NCBI RefSeq assembly: GCF_009617995.1
Contig: NZ_CP044129.1
Location: 2,976,001-3,040,000 of the forward strand
Reading direction: 5' to 3'
Length of the DNA stretch: 64,000 bases
Source of the DNA: Halomicrobium sp. LC1Hm
Lineage (GTDB): Archaea; Halobacteriota; Halobacteria; Halobacteriales; Haloarculaceae
Below the pieces are notes generated by a model that did not search any database, was not told where the DNA came from, and saw only the letters and a program-made list of their open reading frames with translations. The position numbers and the translations under genes were made by a program. Of this stretch, positions 1 through 8,503 are shown piece after piece (within the stretch, counting starts at the first letter, position 1; every line of letters starts with the position of its first letter).

Positions 1-1090
1 GCCGGACGTGCGCGCCGAGACGATCAGCGCCCGCGAGTGGGCCGGCAGTCAGCCCAGCGGCCCAGCCACCACGGACGACGAGCGCGACGTACCTGCCGGC
101 GAGCCACCCGTCGACGTCGCGGACGTGGCCGAACCGATCGACGGCGACACGCCGGGCGCGCAGGCCCTGGAATGTGATGGGCCGAAAGTACTGGAGGGAG
201 ACGCACTCGACGACGCCGGTGGCTGGTTCCGGTCGGCCGCCGAGAACGGCGTCCGGTCGGTGATGGCGATTCCGCTGTCGTACACGGACTCGAACTACGG
301 CGTGCTGTACGTCTGTGCCGACCAGACCGACGCCTTCGACCAGCGAGAGAAGGTCGTCCTGCAAGCGCTGGGTCGGGCCGTCGCGAACGCGATCAACGCC
401 ATCGAGAGCGGCCGAATCCTCAGTGCCAACAAGGTGATCGAACTGGAGTTCACCGTCGACGACCGGGACCTGCTACTGTCGCGCCTCTCCGGTCGAGCCG
501 GCGGGACGATCACCTCCGCCGGGACCGTGACACAGGAAGACGGCTCGCTGCGGCTGTATCTCACCGCACAGGACGCCGACACCGACGAGGTGATGGCCGT
601 GCTGGACGCCGACGACGCCGTCGAGTCCGCGAGCCGGGTGGCCGAACACGACGACGAGGCGCTGTTCGACGTGACCGTCACGGAGTCGCTGATCGCGACG
701 CTCGTCGACCACGGGGCCGTCCCGAAGTCGATCGTCAGCGAGAACGGGATCGCCCGCTACAACATCGAACTCCCCTACGAGGCGGAGGCCCGCGAGGTGT
801 TCGGGCTCGTCGAGGACAACTACGACTCGACGGACCTGGTCGGCTACCACGAGCACGAGCGCCCCGTCCAGACCCAACAGGAGTTCCGCGCCGCGCTGGC
901 CGACCGGTTCACCGACCGACAGGAGACGGCGCTCCGGACGGCCTACCTCGGCGGCTTCTTCGAGTGGCCCCGCGAGGTCGACGGCGACGAACTCGCCGAG
1001 GGGATGGACATCTCTCGGCCGACCTACCACCAGCACCTCCGGGCCGCCCAGCACAAGGTCTTCGAAGAGCTGTTCGAGGGCGGCTACTAG
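1..1090 (+). CDS. bat-type (GAF-BAT-HTH_10) transcriptional regulator, 5' truncated by window edge
   Basis: C-terminal part of a haloarchaeal bacterio-opsin-activator-type regulator. The frame is open to the first base of the window, so the real start lies upstream; a GTG at 8 is only the first in-window option. A GAF-like segment (about residues 80-140, with VRSVMAIPLSY and GVLYVCADQ) leads into a BAT-type linker domain (about 145-290). An HTH_10 helix-turn-helix follows (about 300-352: DRQETALRTAYLGGFFEWPR, then ISRPTYHQHLRAA). Family knowledge: such proteins sense a small molecule or redox state and activate genes; the target here is unknown. The stop TAG at 1088-1090 is followed by a nested inverted repeat (1161-1209). 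Confidence 0.85.
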   Translation, partial: PDVRAETISAREWAGSQPSGPATTDDERDVPAGEPPVDVADVAEPIDGDTPGAQALECDGPKVLEGDALDDAGGWFRSAAENGVRSVMAIPLSYTDSNYGVLYVCADQTDAFDQREKVVLQALGRAVANAINAIESGRILSANKVIELEFTVDDRDLLLSRLSGRAGGTITSAGTVTQEDGSLRLYLTAQDADTDEVMAVLDADDAVESASRVAEHDDEALFDVTVTESLIATLVDHGAVPKSIVSENGIARYNIELPYEAEAREVFGLVEDNYDSTDLVGYHEHERPVQTQQEFRAALADRFTDRQETALRTAYLGGFFEWPREVDGDELAEGMDISRPTYHQHLRAAQHKVFEELFEGGY

Positions 1091-1160
1091 GAAGACTTGC
1101 TCTAGAGTTCGTCGCTGTCACAGAGACGAACACCTCGAAAGCCCTCGGCCCGCTCGACGC

Positions 1161-1226
1161 CGTCTGTGCAGGATATCCTCGCGAGGCTCGGATAGGGCCT
1201 GCACAGACGACGCGAGGCGCGCCTCG
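1161..1226. repeat. Nested inverted repeats downstream of the bat-type gene
   Basis: CGTCTGTGCAGG (1161-1172) pairs perfectly with CCTGCACAGACG (1198-1209), a 12-bp stem. Inside it lies the perfect palindrome CCTCGCGAGG (1177-1186). Just after it is CGAGGCGCGCCTCG (1213-1226), a loop-less form of the palindrome found in frame in purA and rio1. The 218-bp gap 1091-1308 between two converging genes holds no plausible ORF. A transcript-end structure or dispersed-repeat remnant is the likeliest reading. Confidence 0.6.
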
Positions 1227-1308
1227 CCCTTTCATCCACCAGGGCACGGTCGGTTGCGCGGGCTACGAGAGCGGTGGACGGAAGCGATGCGTGCCAGCGA
1301 GAGCGCAA

Positions 1309-2103
1309 TTACTCCATCGCGGCCCGGATCTGCGAGCGCAGCGACGCCTCGATGGGTGTCGGCTCTCGCAGGCGGATGTCGTCGGCCGAGAGCTCCATCG
1401 GCGATGGGGGAGTGCGGTCGACGATCGACAGCGCGGGCTCGGTGCCGGTCTCCTCGGCGACGATCGACTGGATCGACTCGCCGACGGCGGCGTTCGTGAA
1501 GGTGTACGACGAGACCGCAGCGGGACTCTGGACGGCGAAAGAGCCGGTCCCGAGTTCGCGGAGGAAGGCACAGAGATCACCCACGTCGACGTAGGGGCGA
1601 ACGATCTCGCCGTCGCCCCAGACCTCGATCTCGCCGTCGAGGGCCTGTTCGATCATGTCCTGGGCCTGTCCGCGCGGGGCGGGGCCGCCGACGACGTTGG
1701 GAAACCGGACGGTCGTGACCCCGTCGTACTCGCTGACGGCCCCCTCCGCGAGGTGTTTCGAGTGGCCGTAGCGGTTGACCTGGTCGGCGGCGGCGATGCT
1801 GGAGGCGAACACCACCGGCACGTCGCGTTCGCGGGCGACGCCGACGACGGTCGCCGTCCCCATGACGTTGTTCTCGACGAGGTGTCGCCAGTCGTCGGTC
1901 CACACGTCGGCGTCGGCCGCGAGGTGGTAGACTACGTCGAACTCCTCGGCCTCGAAGAGGGCCTCGACGCGGTCGGCGTCCCGGATGTCGTCGGCCGGGT
2001 CGGCCGCGTTGTCGAAGCCGACGACCTCGTGGCCGGCCGCCGAGAGTTGCTCTGTCAGCACACCGCCGATGTACCCCGCGTGTCCGGTGACGAGCGCGTT
2101 CAT
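1309..2103 (-). CDS. NAD-dependent epimerase/dehydratase (extended SDR)
   Basis: A 264-aa extended short-chain dehydrogenase of the UDP-glucose 4-epimerase type. The N-terminal Rossmann motif is GHAGYIGG (about residues 7-14), with an acidic residue after strand 2 (GFDNA) that fits NAD. A YxxxK active-site pair is visible in RYGHSKHLAEG. The protein is somewhat short for sugar epimerases (about 300-330 aa), and its substrate cannot be read from sequence. It probably acts in the cytoplasm on a nucleotide sugar. The ATG at 2103 directly begins the Rossmann fold, as expected for this family. Confidence 0.8.
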   Translation of the reverse strand: MNALVTGHAGYIGGVLTEQLSAAGHEVVGFDNAADPADDIRDADRVEALFEAEEFDVVYHLAADADVWTDDWRHLVENNVMGTATVVGVARERDVPVVFASSIAAADQVNRYGHSKHLAEGAVSEYDGVTTVRFPNVVGGPAPRGQAQDMIEQALDGEIEVWGDGEIVRPYVDVGDLCAFLRELGTGSFAVQSPAAVSSYTFTNAAVGESIQSIVAEETGTEPALSIVDRTPPSPMELSADDIRLREPTPIEASLRSQIRAAME

Positions 2104-2206
2104 TGCTCGTGGTTGCGCTGGCGGTTATTTGAATCCAGTGGAGGGCGTCGCCCGGCCGTGCCGACCGTCGCCACTCCCGAAACAGAGATCGCCAGGGACG
2201 GCGGCC

Positions 2207-2992
2207 TCAGCTCAGCTCGGCGATGGTCTTCTCGGCCCACGTGACGGCGTACTCCGGGCCGTACTCGCCGTACGCGCTGGTGTCGAGGGCTGCGAACGGA
2301 GCCGGGACCTCGACGCCGTGTTTGATCGCCGAGCAGGCCAGTTCCGCGGCCGCGGGGAACTTCGTCTGGCCCATCGCGACCTCTCCGGAGAGGTCGCCGA
2401 GGCGCGGTTCGAGGCGCTCGCCCGCGTCGACCCACGCGTCGAACAGCGCCGGCAGGTCGCCCTCCCAGTCGGCGAACACCGGGCGCGTCTGCAGGCCGAC
2501 GAAGGCGTCGAAGACCGCCGCCGCGAGCTGGTAGGTGCCGGCCGGCGAGAGGTGGTCGGCCGTCGCCGCCGCGAACGCCGGGTACCGCTCCTCGAAGAAG
2601 CCGAGGAACTGTTCGGGAACCCCCAGCCCGGTGGCGACCAGCGCCTCGGCCAGCAGGAACTCGACGAAGTCGTCCGGCGAGCCCGCCAGGCGGGGCTTGA
2701 CCAGCACGACCGCCGGGTCGGTCTGGCGCGTCCAGGCGACGCCGCCGTCGCCGGGCGTGCCGACGGTGAAGTCACTCGACGCGAAGGCGTGCAGTTCCGC
2801 GGGCGCGTCGTCGGGCACCCACTCGTCGGGATAGGAGAGCGGAGCCACGTCGTCGGTGACCAGCAGGAGCTCCTCGGCGACTGCCGGGTCCAGCGTCTCG
2901 AAGTCCCGCTCGCAGTCCAGTACGAGCGCGTCGGGCGCGTGGCGCTCGCGGACGGTCGCCAGCTCCCCGTCGAGGGAGCGCTCGCTGAACAT
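2207..2992 (-). CDS. Conserved haloarchaeal protein of unknown function
   Basis: A 261-aa acidic, soluble protein without signal peptide or membrane helices. I recognise no catalytic motif; the composition (many Phe, Ala and Asp; segments such as AEALVATGLGVPEQFLGFFEERYP) suggests an all-helical domain. The ATG at 2990-2992 abuts the TAG stop of the 29-aa membrane peptide gene upstream (TAG immediately followed by ATG on the minus strand). The pair is therefore one transcription unit and probably translationally coupled. Function unknown. Confidence 0.7.
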   Translation of the reverse strand: MFSERSLDGELATVRERHAPDALVLDCERDFETLDPAVAEELLLVTDDVAPLSYPDEWVPDDAPAELHAFASSDFTVGTPGDGGVAWTRQTDPAVVLVKPRLAGSPDDFVEFLLAEALVATGLGVPEQFLGFFEERYPAFAAATADHLSPAGTYQLAAAVFDAFVGLQTRPVFADWEGDLPALFDAWVDAGERLEPRLGDLSGEVAMGQTKFPAAAELACSAIKHGVEVPAPFAALDTSAYGEYGPEYAVTWAEKTIAELS

Positions 2993-3082
2993 CTACGCGA
3001 GCGCGAGGTTCGCGATCAGTGCCAGGGACAGCAGCGCCGAGACGGCGATGGTCCCGAGGACGATCTTCGTTGGGTTGCTCAT
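2993..3082 (-). CDS. 29-aa single-helix membrane peptide
   Basis: A tiny ORF encoding a 29-residue peptide: MSNPTKIV, then one hydrophobic helix rich in Leu, Ala, Ile and Val, ending in ALA. Its stop codon (2993-2995) touches the start codon of the unknown 261-aa gene. That tight coupling, plus the codon-consistent hydrophobic stretch, makes it a credible gene. It may be a membrane-bound partner or a leader peptide controlling the downstream gene; neither role can be proven here. Confidence 0.6.
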   Translation of the reverse strand: MSNPTKIVLGTIAVSALLSLALIANLALA

Positions 3083-3114
3083 GGACGTGAGTGGGATGTG
3101 TCGGCAATTAAAGC

Positions 3115-3636
3115 TTGAGTTTGCCGCTCACCGACGATCGGATCCTGCGTAGTTTCATCGAGTTCAATGGTTCGGACGTCGGGGACCTCGCGTATTCGGA
3201 CCCCAGAGACGGTGGCAACGGGATGGATGTCGCGGCGTACACACTCCAAGACAACGTGAACTACGATGTGAACGGGACGATCGACGTACCGGACATCTCG
3301 GGGTATTGGACGTTCTCTGGGCTTTCAGACGCGACATCGGGGGATACAGTCCCAGCGAATGCACACGGCGCGACGAGTGGGACAGTCAACAACAAGGTTC
3401 GACGGACGAACCGATCTGACAAACTGGAGTATCAGGCGGCGTTCGAGAAAAACCGGGATCCGACCTCAGGAGGCGATTCGGGGATGCCGTGGATCGACGA
3501 TGACGGCGACGTGATCTGCCAGCATTGGGGAGACAAGACGACGTGGCTCGGTGAGACGTGGAACGTCGGCGGGGTCGCACAGTACGTCCTGCGACGGGGG
3601 AGCGCCTACCTCTCACCGAACACCTGCCTGGTGTAG
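3115..3636 (+). pseudogene. Truncated trypsin-like serine protease (C-terminal part)
   Basis: This frame carries the catalytic-serine signature GDSGMPW (PTSGGDSGMPWIDDDGDVI) of chymotrypsin/trypsin-fold proteases. Upstream, MDVAAYTL may be the aspartate strand. The N-terminal half with the catalytic His is missing: the frame opens only at a TTG (3115) and the divergent 29-aa gene starts at 3082, so there is no room for it. No stop or frameshift breaks the remaining part. Base composition is lower in GC than the flanks, fitting an acquired and decayed gene. The alternative is a short active form with another start, which I consider unlikely. Confidence 0.6.
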
Positions 3637-3649
3637 CTCTCTCCCAGGC

Positions 3650-4174
3650 TCACGAAGTCGTTGCCTCGCCGAGAGGGACGCGACGCTGGAGTTCTATGTC
3701 TCCGTTCTGTCGGACGTGCGTCAACGAGAGAGCAGTGGCAGACGTGATCTCTGGTACCACGAGTCTGTAGTAACTTTGTGTGCCGACCTCCGGACAACTG
3801 CGAGTAAAGCCGCGTGGCCGCCGGTTCCTGATCGTTATCGAGAGCGTTCCGCTTTCGGTGCGTTGCTCAGTGATCGACAACTCCCGACACTCCGAACGCT
3901 CGATGCTCGTAATCTTACCCATAATCGTCCGGTTTCCGACGGAAACGACGGCCAACACGTCGTCGTCGGCCCGCAGTTTGTAGCCGTCGACGGCAGTGAG
4001 GTCAGTTGGAATGTCTGTCTCAGTACACGCTGTGCTTTCGGATGGTCCACACGTTTCGAACTCCGTCACCGGTGAGGATTCGGATGCTTGTCCGACATCA
4101 CGCTGCTGACAGCCAGCGAGGAGTCCGACCCCACCGACGAGGATGGAGCGTCGGTTCACACATCGACATTTCAC
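3650..4174 (-). CDS. Putative secreted lipoprotein
   Basis: A 174-aa frame starting at GTG 4174, with an in-frame GTG at 4159 that gives the typical haloarchaeal start NRRSILVGG. The twin-arginine-like stretch followed by GVGLLAGC is a lipobox, so the mature protein should be lipid-anchored outside the membrane at the Cys near residue 22. The rest is a small beta-rich domain with four further Cys (TCGPS, TACTE, SECRE, RSCPE) that could pair as disulphides. No family recognised. A TATA-like AAGTATTTG around 4185-4193 supports the 4159 start. GC is lower than the flanks, shared with the adjacent protease remnant. Confidence 0.6.
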   Translation of the reverse strand: MKCRCVNRRSILVGGVGLLAGCQQRDVGQASESSPVTEFETCGPSESTACTETDIPTDLTAVDGYKLRADDDVLAVVSVGNRTIMGKITSIERSECRELSITEQRTESGTLSITIRNRRPRGFTRSCPEVGTQSYYRLVVPEITSATALSLTHVRQNGDIELQRRVPLGEATTS

Positions 4175-4306
4175 TCCACAATCAAATACTTTGTCGATCG
4201 ACGAAGCACCGGTTGACAGCCATCAGTACTGGAGTTCTGACTTACCCAGACTGTGGACTGAACACGATCGTTTGGGCCGTCAGGCAGTGACACTTGCGTT
4301 CCAGCC

Positions 4307-4481
4307 GACTCCTGCTCGGACACGCACAGCGGTCCGGCCGGTCAATCGTCCGCACCTGCGCTCCCGATGACTCCTGTTCGCACACGCGAAGCGGTGCTCT
4401 CGGTCAGTCATCGGCACCTGCGATCCGGCTGCTTGCTGGGCCGGACACGCACAGCGGTCCGGCCGGTCAATCGTCCGCACC
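4307..4481. repeat. Three imperfect tandem repeats (62-63 bp) that restate the MATE gene 3' end
   Basis: Units begin at about 4307, 4369 and 4431-4432. Units 1 and 3 share a 40-bp identical core (4317-4356 and 4442-4481); unit 2 is diverged. Unit 3 contains the last codons and stop of the MATE gene (stop at 4467-4469), so units 1 and 2 are extra copies of the coding 3' end plus its downstream flank. The core contains the palindrome CCGGCCGG. The roughly 290-bp gap between the lipoprotein and MATE genes contains nothing else recognisable. Confidence 0.75.
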
Positions 4482-5963
4482 GACCCCCGACGCACGGGCG
4501 ACGGCACGCCACTTCCCCGTCCAGAAGCGCCCGGTGTTGACCGCGGCCTTGACGTAGTAGTCGCCGACGATGGCGGCGAAGATGGCGGGCAGCCCCCAGC
4601 CCATGCCGGGCGTGAGGGTGATCCCGAGGACGGGGATCGTCACGGCGAAGCCGACCGGGAGCGCGAGGACGGCGACGGGGATGCGATAGAGGTACGAACC
4701 GACGAAGGTGCCATAGAGGGGCCAGCGCGTGTCGCCGGCACCGCGGAGGCTGCCACGCATCGTCCGGGAGACGCTGAAGCCGGCGACCGCCAGCGCGAAC
4801 ACGCGGATGAACGTGACCGTCAGGTCCGGGTACTCCGTCCCGAAGAGCAGCGAGATGGGACGGGCAAAGACCACCAGCACGGCGGCGATCAGCAGCTGGG
4901 TGACCAGCGCGATCCGGACCGTCTGCCAGCCGTACTCTCCGGCGTCGGTGTCGTCGCCGGCCCCGACGTACTGGCCCACGAGCGTGCTCGCGGCCGTCGA
5001 GTACCCCCAGGCGGGCATCAGCGCGAGCAACATCACGCGGCGACCGATCGCGAAGGCGGCGACCGTCGGCGTCCCGAGCACGCCCAGCACGAACAGGAAC
5101 GGGAAGCGCGCGAACGTCTGGAGCAAGCGCATCCCAGAGAGCGGGAGCGCGACGCGGACGATCTCGGTCAGCAGGTCCAGATCCAGCTGGCGGCCGCCGA
5201 GTCGGAGCGTCACGACGTAGCGCCCCGAGACCAGCAGCGCGAAGAAGACGGCCGCCGCGAGCGTGTTGGCGACGGCGGTCCCGATGGCGGCCCCGGCGAT
5301 CCCCAGCCGCGGCGCGGGGCCGAGCCCGAAGATCAGGACGGCGTTGAGGACGATGTTGGTCGGCAGCGTCAACAGGCGGACGTACATCGGCGTCCGGGTG
5401 TCCGCGCTGCCCGCAAGCGCCCGCGCCGCGACCATGCTCCAGAACCGGGGGGTCAGCGACAGCATCACGATCGAGAGGTAGACCCCGCCGAAGCGGATCG
5501 CGTCGGGGTCGTTCGTGAGAAGTCCCACCAGCGGCTCGGCGTACACCCACGAAGCGACGGTCAGCGGTGCCGAGATCAGGAGCGCGAGCCACAGCGACTG
5601 CTTGACCGCGAGGTCCGCCCGCGCTTCCTCGCCAGCGCCCTGGAGCCGAGAGACGACGCTGATCGTCCCCGAGGTGACAGCCAGCGACAGCCCGAAGCCG
5701 ATGAAGTAGTACTGAAAGCCAAGCTCCAGCCCGGCGATGGCGGCGTCGCCAAGCGCCAGTCCGACCATCGCGAAGTCCGCGATCCGCAGGAAGATCCGCA
5801 GACCGCCGGTGACCATCACGGGCGCAGCCAGGTCGAGCGCCTCCGTCGACTTGTCGCGATCGACCAGCCCGTACCGGGACAGCAGTGCCGGAAAGCCGTC
5901 GATGAACCGGCCGGGGAGTGTGGAGAGCCAGGCGACCAGCTGCGCGAGGAGGCGACGGACCAT
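4467..5963 (-). CDS. MATE family efflux transporter
   Basis: A polytopic membrane protein of 498 aa from the chosen ATG at 5963 (MVRRLLAQL). The frame extends to 6029, but the extra 22 residues look non-coding. About twelve hydrophobic helices and the duplicated MATE architecture are visible (APVMVTGGLRIFLRIADFAMVG near the start, RGSLRGAGDTRWPLYG in the second half). MATE proteins export cationic drugs or metabolites using a Na+ or H+ gradient; the substrate cannot be inferred. A second MATE gene lies at 27615-29171. The 3' end is repeated downstream. Confidence 0.85.
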   Translation of the reverse strand: MVRRLLAQLVAWLSTLPGRFIDGFPALLSRYGLVDRDKSTEALDLAAPVMVTGGLRIFLRIADFAMVGLALGDAAIAGLELGFQYYFIGFGLSLAVTSGTISVVSRLQGAGEEARADLAVKQSLWLALLISAPLTVASWVYAEPLVGLLTNDPDAIRFGGVYLSIVMLSLTPRFWSMVAARALAGSADTRTPMYVRLLTLPTNIVLNAVLIFGLGPAPRLGIAGAAIGTAVANTLAAAVFFALLVSGRYVVTLRLGGRQLDLDLLTEIVRVALPLSGMRLLQTFARFPFLFVLGVLGTPTVAAFAIGRRVMLLALMPAWGYSTAASTLVGQYVGAGDDTDAGEYGWQTVRIALVTQLLIAAVLVVFARPISLLFGTEYPDLTVTFIRVFALAVAGFSVSRTMRGSLRGAGDTRWPLYGTFVGSYLYRIPVAVLALPVGFAVTIPVLGITLTPGMGWGLPAIFAAIVGDYYVKAAVNTGRFWTGKWRAVARASGVGADD

Positions 5964-6050
5964 CGAGACGAAATCTGGACCGAACGGTACTGATAGTTTC
6001 GCTGGCGATGTGCAAAGCGTCGGAGACAAATCAGCGAACGGCGGCGGCGT

Positions 6051-7439
6051 TCAGTCGTCCTGTGCGGGCGCTTTCGCCTGCTCGTCGTCCTCGTCGGCGG
6101 CCTCGGCGCGCGGGAAGTGCTCGATCGTCGCCGAGCGGAACCCTTCCTTGTCGAACTCGTAGTCGTCGCCCAGCGCCTCGACCAGGTGCTCGGTGTCACG
6201 CATGGCGTTTTTCAGGCTCGTGGAGGCACCCGGCGAAGGGGTGATGTTGAAGATCACGTCGTCGTCGGTGATCTTGGCCTCGCCCATGTCCAGGGTCTTG
6301 TTCTCGGTGTCGACGATCTGTGGCCGGACGCCGCCGTAGCCCTTGGCGCGGTCGATGTCGTCCAGTTCGGCGGTCGGGACGACCTTCTGGACGTGGGGCA
6401 GGAAGGCCCGCTTGCCGACCTCAGGCAGGTCGTAGACGAGGTTTTTCAGCACGTAGGGCAGCAGGATGCGGTCGGCGAGGATGTTGGCGTAGCTGAGGAA
6501 CGAGTGGACGTTCAGGCCGAACACGTCGAAGAAGTCACTGACAGTCGAGAGTTCCCCCCGTTCGAGCGCGGGGACGAGCTTGGCCGTCGGTCCGAAGCGC
6601 GTGACCGAGTCGTCGTGGACGTCGGCGTCGCCGTGGACCGCCGCGAAGGGCAGCTTCTTCATCTGGAGGGTGTACACCTTGCCGTTGAGGAAGTCGTCGG
6701 CCAGGAAGAAGCTCCCGGCGACCGGCAGCAGCGACATCCCCTCGCCGTAGCCCATCTCCTTGGCGATCTGGAGGCTGTGAGAGCCGGCGGCGACGACGGC
6801 CGCGTCGGACTCGAACCAGCCGGCGTCGGTCTGGAAGATGTAGCCGTCCTCGGTGTCGTCCATCTGGGTGACCTCGGTGCCGGTGAACACGTCGACGCCG
6901 TCGATCTCCTTGGCGTCCTCGACGAACGAGTGGGAGACGTCGCCGTAGTCGACGACGTAGCCGTCCGGGGTCTGGAGCGCGAGCATCTCCTCGGTCGGGT
7001 CCCGGCCCTCGACGACCTTCGGCTCGATCTCGGCGATCTCGTCGCGCTCGATGGCGTCGAGTTTGGGGAACAGGTCGCCAAAGCCCTCCTCGTAGTAGCG
7101 GTCTTCGAGGCTCTGGACCTCCTCGTCCCCGACGGCCAGCACCATCTTCGAGCGCTTGCTGTGCAGCTCGCGGTCCGGGTCCACGTTTTCGAGATAGCCC
7201 GCGAGCATCTCCGCGCCCTCCTTGACCTGCTCGGCTTTTTCGAGCGTGTAGTTGGTCTCGATGTCACCGAAGTGTAAGGTCTGGGAGTTGTTCGTGTGGT
7301 GTGAGTTGATCGCCGCGATCTCCGATTCCTTCTCGACGAGCGCGATGTTCTCGATGTCGGTGAAGTTCGCGACCGTGTAGAGAAGCGATGCGCCACTGAT
7401 CCCACCGCCGACGATAACGAGGTCGTATTGCTCTGTCAT
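6051..7439 (-). CDS. mqo: Malate:quinone oxidoreductase-like FAD enzyme
   Basis: 462 aa with an N-terminal FAD-binding Rossmann motif (VIVGGGISGASLL, residues 8-20) and the Mqo-typical early block NSHHTNNSQTLHFGDIETNYT. The C-terminal part has GYGGVRPQIVD and ITPSPGASTSLKNA, also typical of the family. Mqo oxidises malate to oxaloacetate at the membrane and reduces menaquinone, linking the TCA cycle to respiration. The C-terminus ends in an acidic Ala/Glu tail. A TATA-like CTTAAATAG at 7497-7505 implies a leader of about 35 nt. Related 2-hydroxyacid:quinone oxidoreductases are the main alternative. Confidence 0.85.
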   Translation of the reverse strand: MTEQYDLVIVGGGISGASLLYTVANFTDIENIALVEKESEIAAINSHHTNNSQTLHFGDIETNYTLEKAEQVKEGAEMLAGYLENVDPDRELHSKRSKMVLAVGDEEVQSLEDRYYEEGFGDLFPKLDAIERDEIAEIEPKVVEGRDPTEEMLALQTPDGYVVDYGDVSHSFVEDAKEIDGVDVFTGTEVTQMDDTEDGYIFQTDAGWFESDAAVVAAGSHSLQIAKEMGYGEGMSLLPVAGSFFLADDFLNGKVYTLQMKKLPFAAVHGDADVHDDSVTRFGPTAKLVPALERGELSTVSDFFDVFGLNVHSFLSYANILADRILLPYVLKNLVYDLPEVGKRAFLPHVQKVVPTAELDDIDRAKGYGGVRPQIVDTENKTLDMGEAKITDDDVIFNITPSPGASTSLKNAMRDTEHLVEALGDDYEFDKEGFRSATIEHFPRAEAADEDDEQAKAPAQDD

Positions 7440-7496
7440 GATTAGTACCTAGCCACCGCAGTGCGAACCGCTCACACCCCAAGTGTACGATCTGTG

Positions 7497-7505
7497 CTAT
7501 TTAAG
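7497..7505 (-). promoter_or_regulatory. TATA element of mqo
   Basis: CTTAAATAG on the minus strand, about 60 nt before the mqo ATG. With the usual archaeal 25-nt spacing, transcription would start near 7475 and leave a leader of about 35 nt. This is longer than for most genes in this window. Confidence 0.45.
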
Positions 7506-7665
7506 CCTCTCTACTCACCGATCTGTGTGTGAGATGACACGTTCACGCTGACAGTGTGTCTCCTCGGGAATTCGACACAAATAGGCAATTACGACGTGGT
7601 GCGTTTAATCCAGATGTGCAGTCGAATGCAACGCCATTCGATCGCGGTCCCGAGGGCTCGCTCTC

Positions 7666-8037
7666 GTGATCGGACTGCTGTACGGGCTTACAGCGGGCAC
7701 TCTCGTAACGAGTCGGAGCCTACACAGTCCGCTCACACGCCTCCCGGAGTCACCAGCCGTCGTGCTCGCCCTGTACGGTATCTTCGTCGGCGTCACAGCG
7801 ATCCTCGCGTGCATCGTGGCGTACGCACTGCTGGGCTACACGCTGGTGACCCCGGCACTCCTCCTGATAGGTCTCTCTGTCGGAGTTCTCTTTCCGCTGG
7901 GAGGCGGTCTCGGAAACCCGTACATCGGTACCCTGTCCGTGTTGCTGCTCGCAACCGTTCTCGCAGTCGCACTCGGCGCGACAGAGTTCCTCCTCCGGCG
8001 AGTAACCGGTGTCTATCCACCGACGCCACTCCTCTGA
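7666..8037 (+). CDS. Small integral membrane protein, unknown function
   Basis: 123 aa, GTG start at 7666, with about four hydrophobic helices: residues 1-14, 30-55 (VVLALYGIFVGVTAILACIVAYALLGY), 60-80 and 85-105. No motif or family is recognised. It stands alone, on the strand opposite mqo and the ferredoxin. The ATG-started frame across the same region (7554-8123) is Arg/Ser rich and looks like a shadow. Confidence 0.55.
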   Translation: MIGLLYGLTAGTLVTSRSLHSPLTRLPESPAVVLALYGIFVGVTAILACIVAYALLGYTLVTPALLLIGLSVGVLFPLGGGLGNPYIGTLSVLLLATVLAVALGATEFLLRRVTGVYPPTPLL

Positions 8038-8156
8038 CTTTTTGTCCCGACGTAAACGAAATCCACGGTTTGTACGTATTCGACCTGATCGAGCAACGGA
8101 GCGGTCCCGCATCGAGACACTGACCTCGCCCGAACGGTCCGGTCGTCGCTGATCGC

Positions 8157-8402
8157 TCAGGGAATCAGTTGCTCGCCGTCGTCGTCGTAGACCGCGATGG
8201 CGTCGACGGGACAGGAGCGGGCCGCGAACTTCGCGTCGAGTTCCGCGCCGTCGGGGACCTCGCGGACGAAGACGCCGTCGTCGGTCTCCTCGCTGTCGGC
8301 CAGCACCGCCTTGCCGGCGTCCTCGTCGCGTTCGAAGGCGTCCCACTCGGCGACGCACTGGAACATCCCGATACAGGTATCCCGATCGTACTCGATTCGC
8401 AT
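8157..8402 (-). CDS. Small ferredoxin (single Fe-S cluster type)
   Basis: 81 aa from ATG 8402 (MRIEYDRDTC). Three cysteines follow the single-cluster ferredoxin pattern: C10-x5-C16 (DTCIGMFQCVAEW) and a C-terminal Cys-Pro (ARSCPVDAIAVYD, C64). A residue of the CIGMFQC loop or an external ligand would decide between a [3Fe-4S] and a [4Fe-4S] cluster. Soluble electron carrier; its partner is not indicated by the neighbours. The longer frame reaching 8585 antisense to hel308 is not credible. Confidence 0.8.
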   Translation of the reverse strand: MRIEYDRDTCIGMFQCVAEWDAFERDEDAGKAVLADSEETDDGVFVREVPDGAELDAKFAARSCPVDAIAVYDDDGEQLIP

Positions 8403-8503
8403 ACCGGCGTTTGCGGCCTCTCGGGCAAAGTGCTGTCGCCATCGGCCACGAGCGCGACGCGAGGGCGACAGTTTAAACCACGGCAGGGGCCAATCGGGGC
8501 GTA

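Noticed and set aside
964-2244. 426-aa plus-strand frame opposite the epimerase gene
   Set aside because: Antisense to an enzyme with clear Rossmann and YxxxK motifs; Arg/Val/Asp-rich composition is typical of a high-GC shadow frame.
4307-4481. Possible CRISPR array
   Set aside because: Only three imperfect units without distinct spacers; the repeat includes the coding 3' end of the MATE gene, and no cas genes are present.
7554-8123. 189-aa frame overlapping the small membrane protein at 7666
   Set aside because: Arg/Ser/Pro-rich shadow; the alternative frame gives a clean set of membrane helices.
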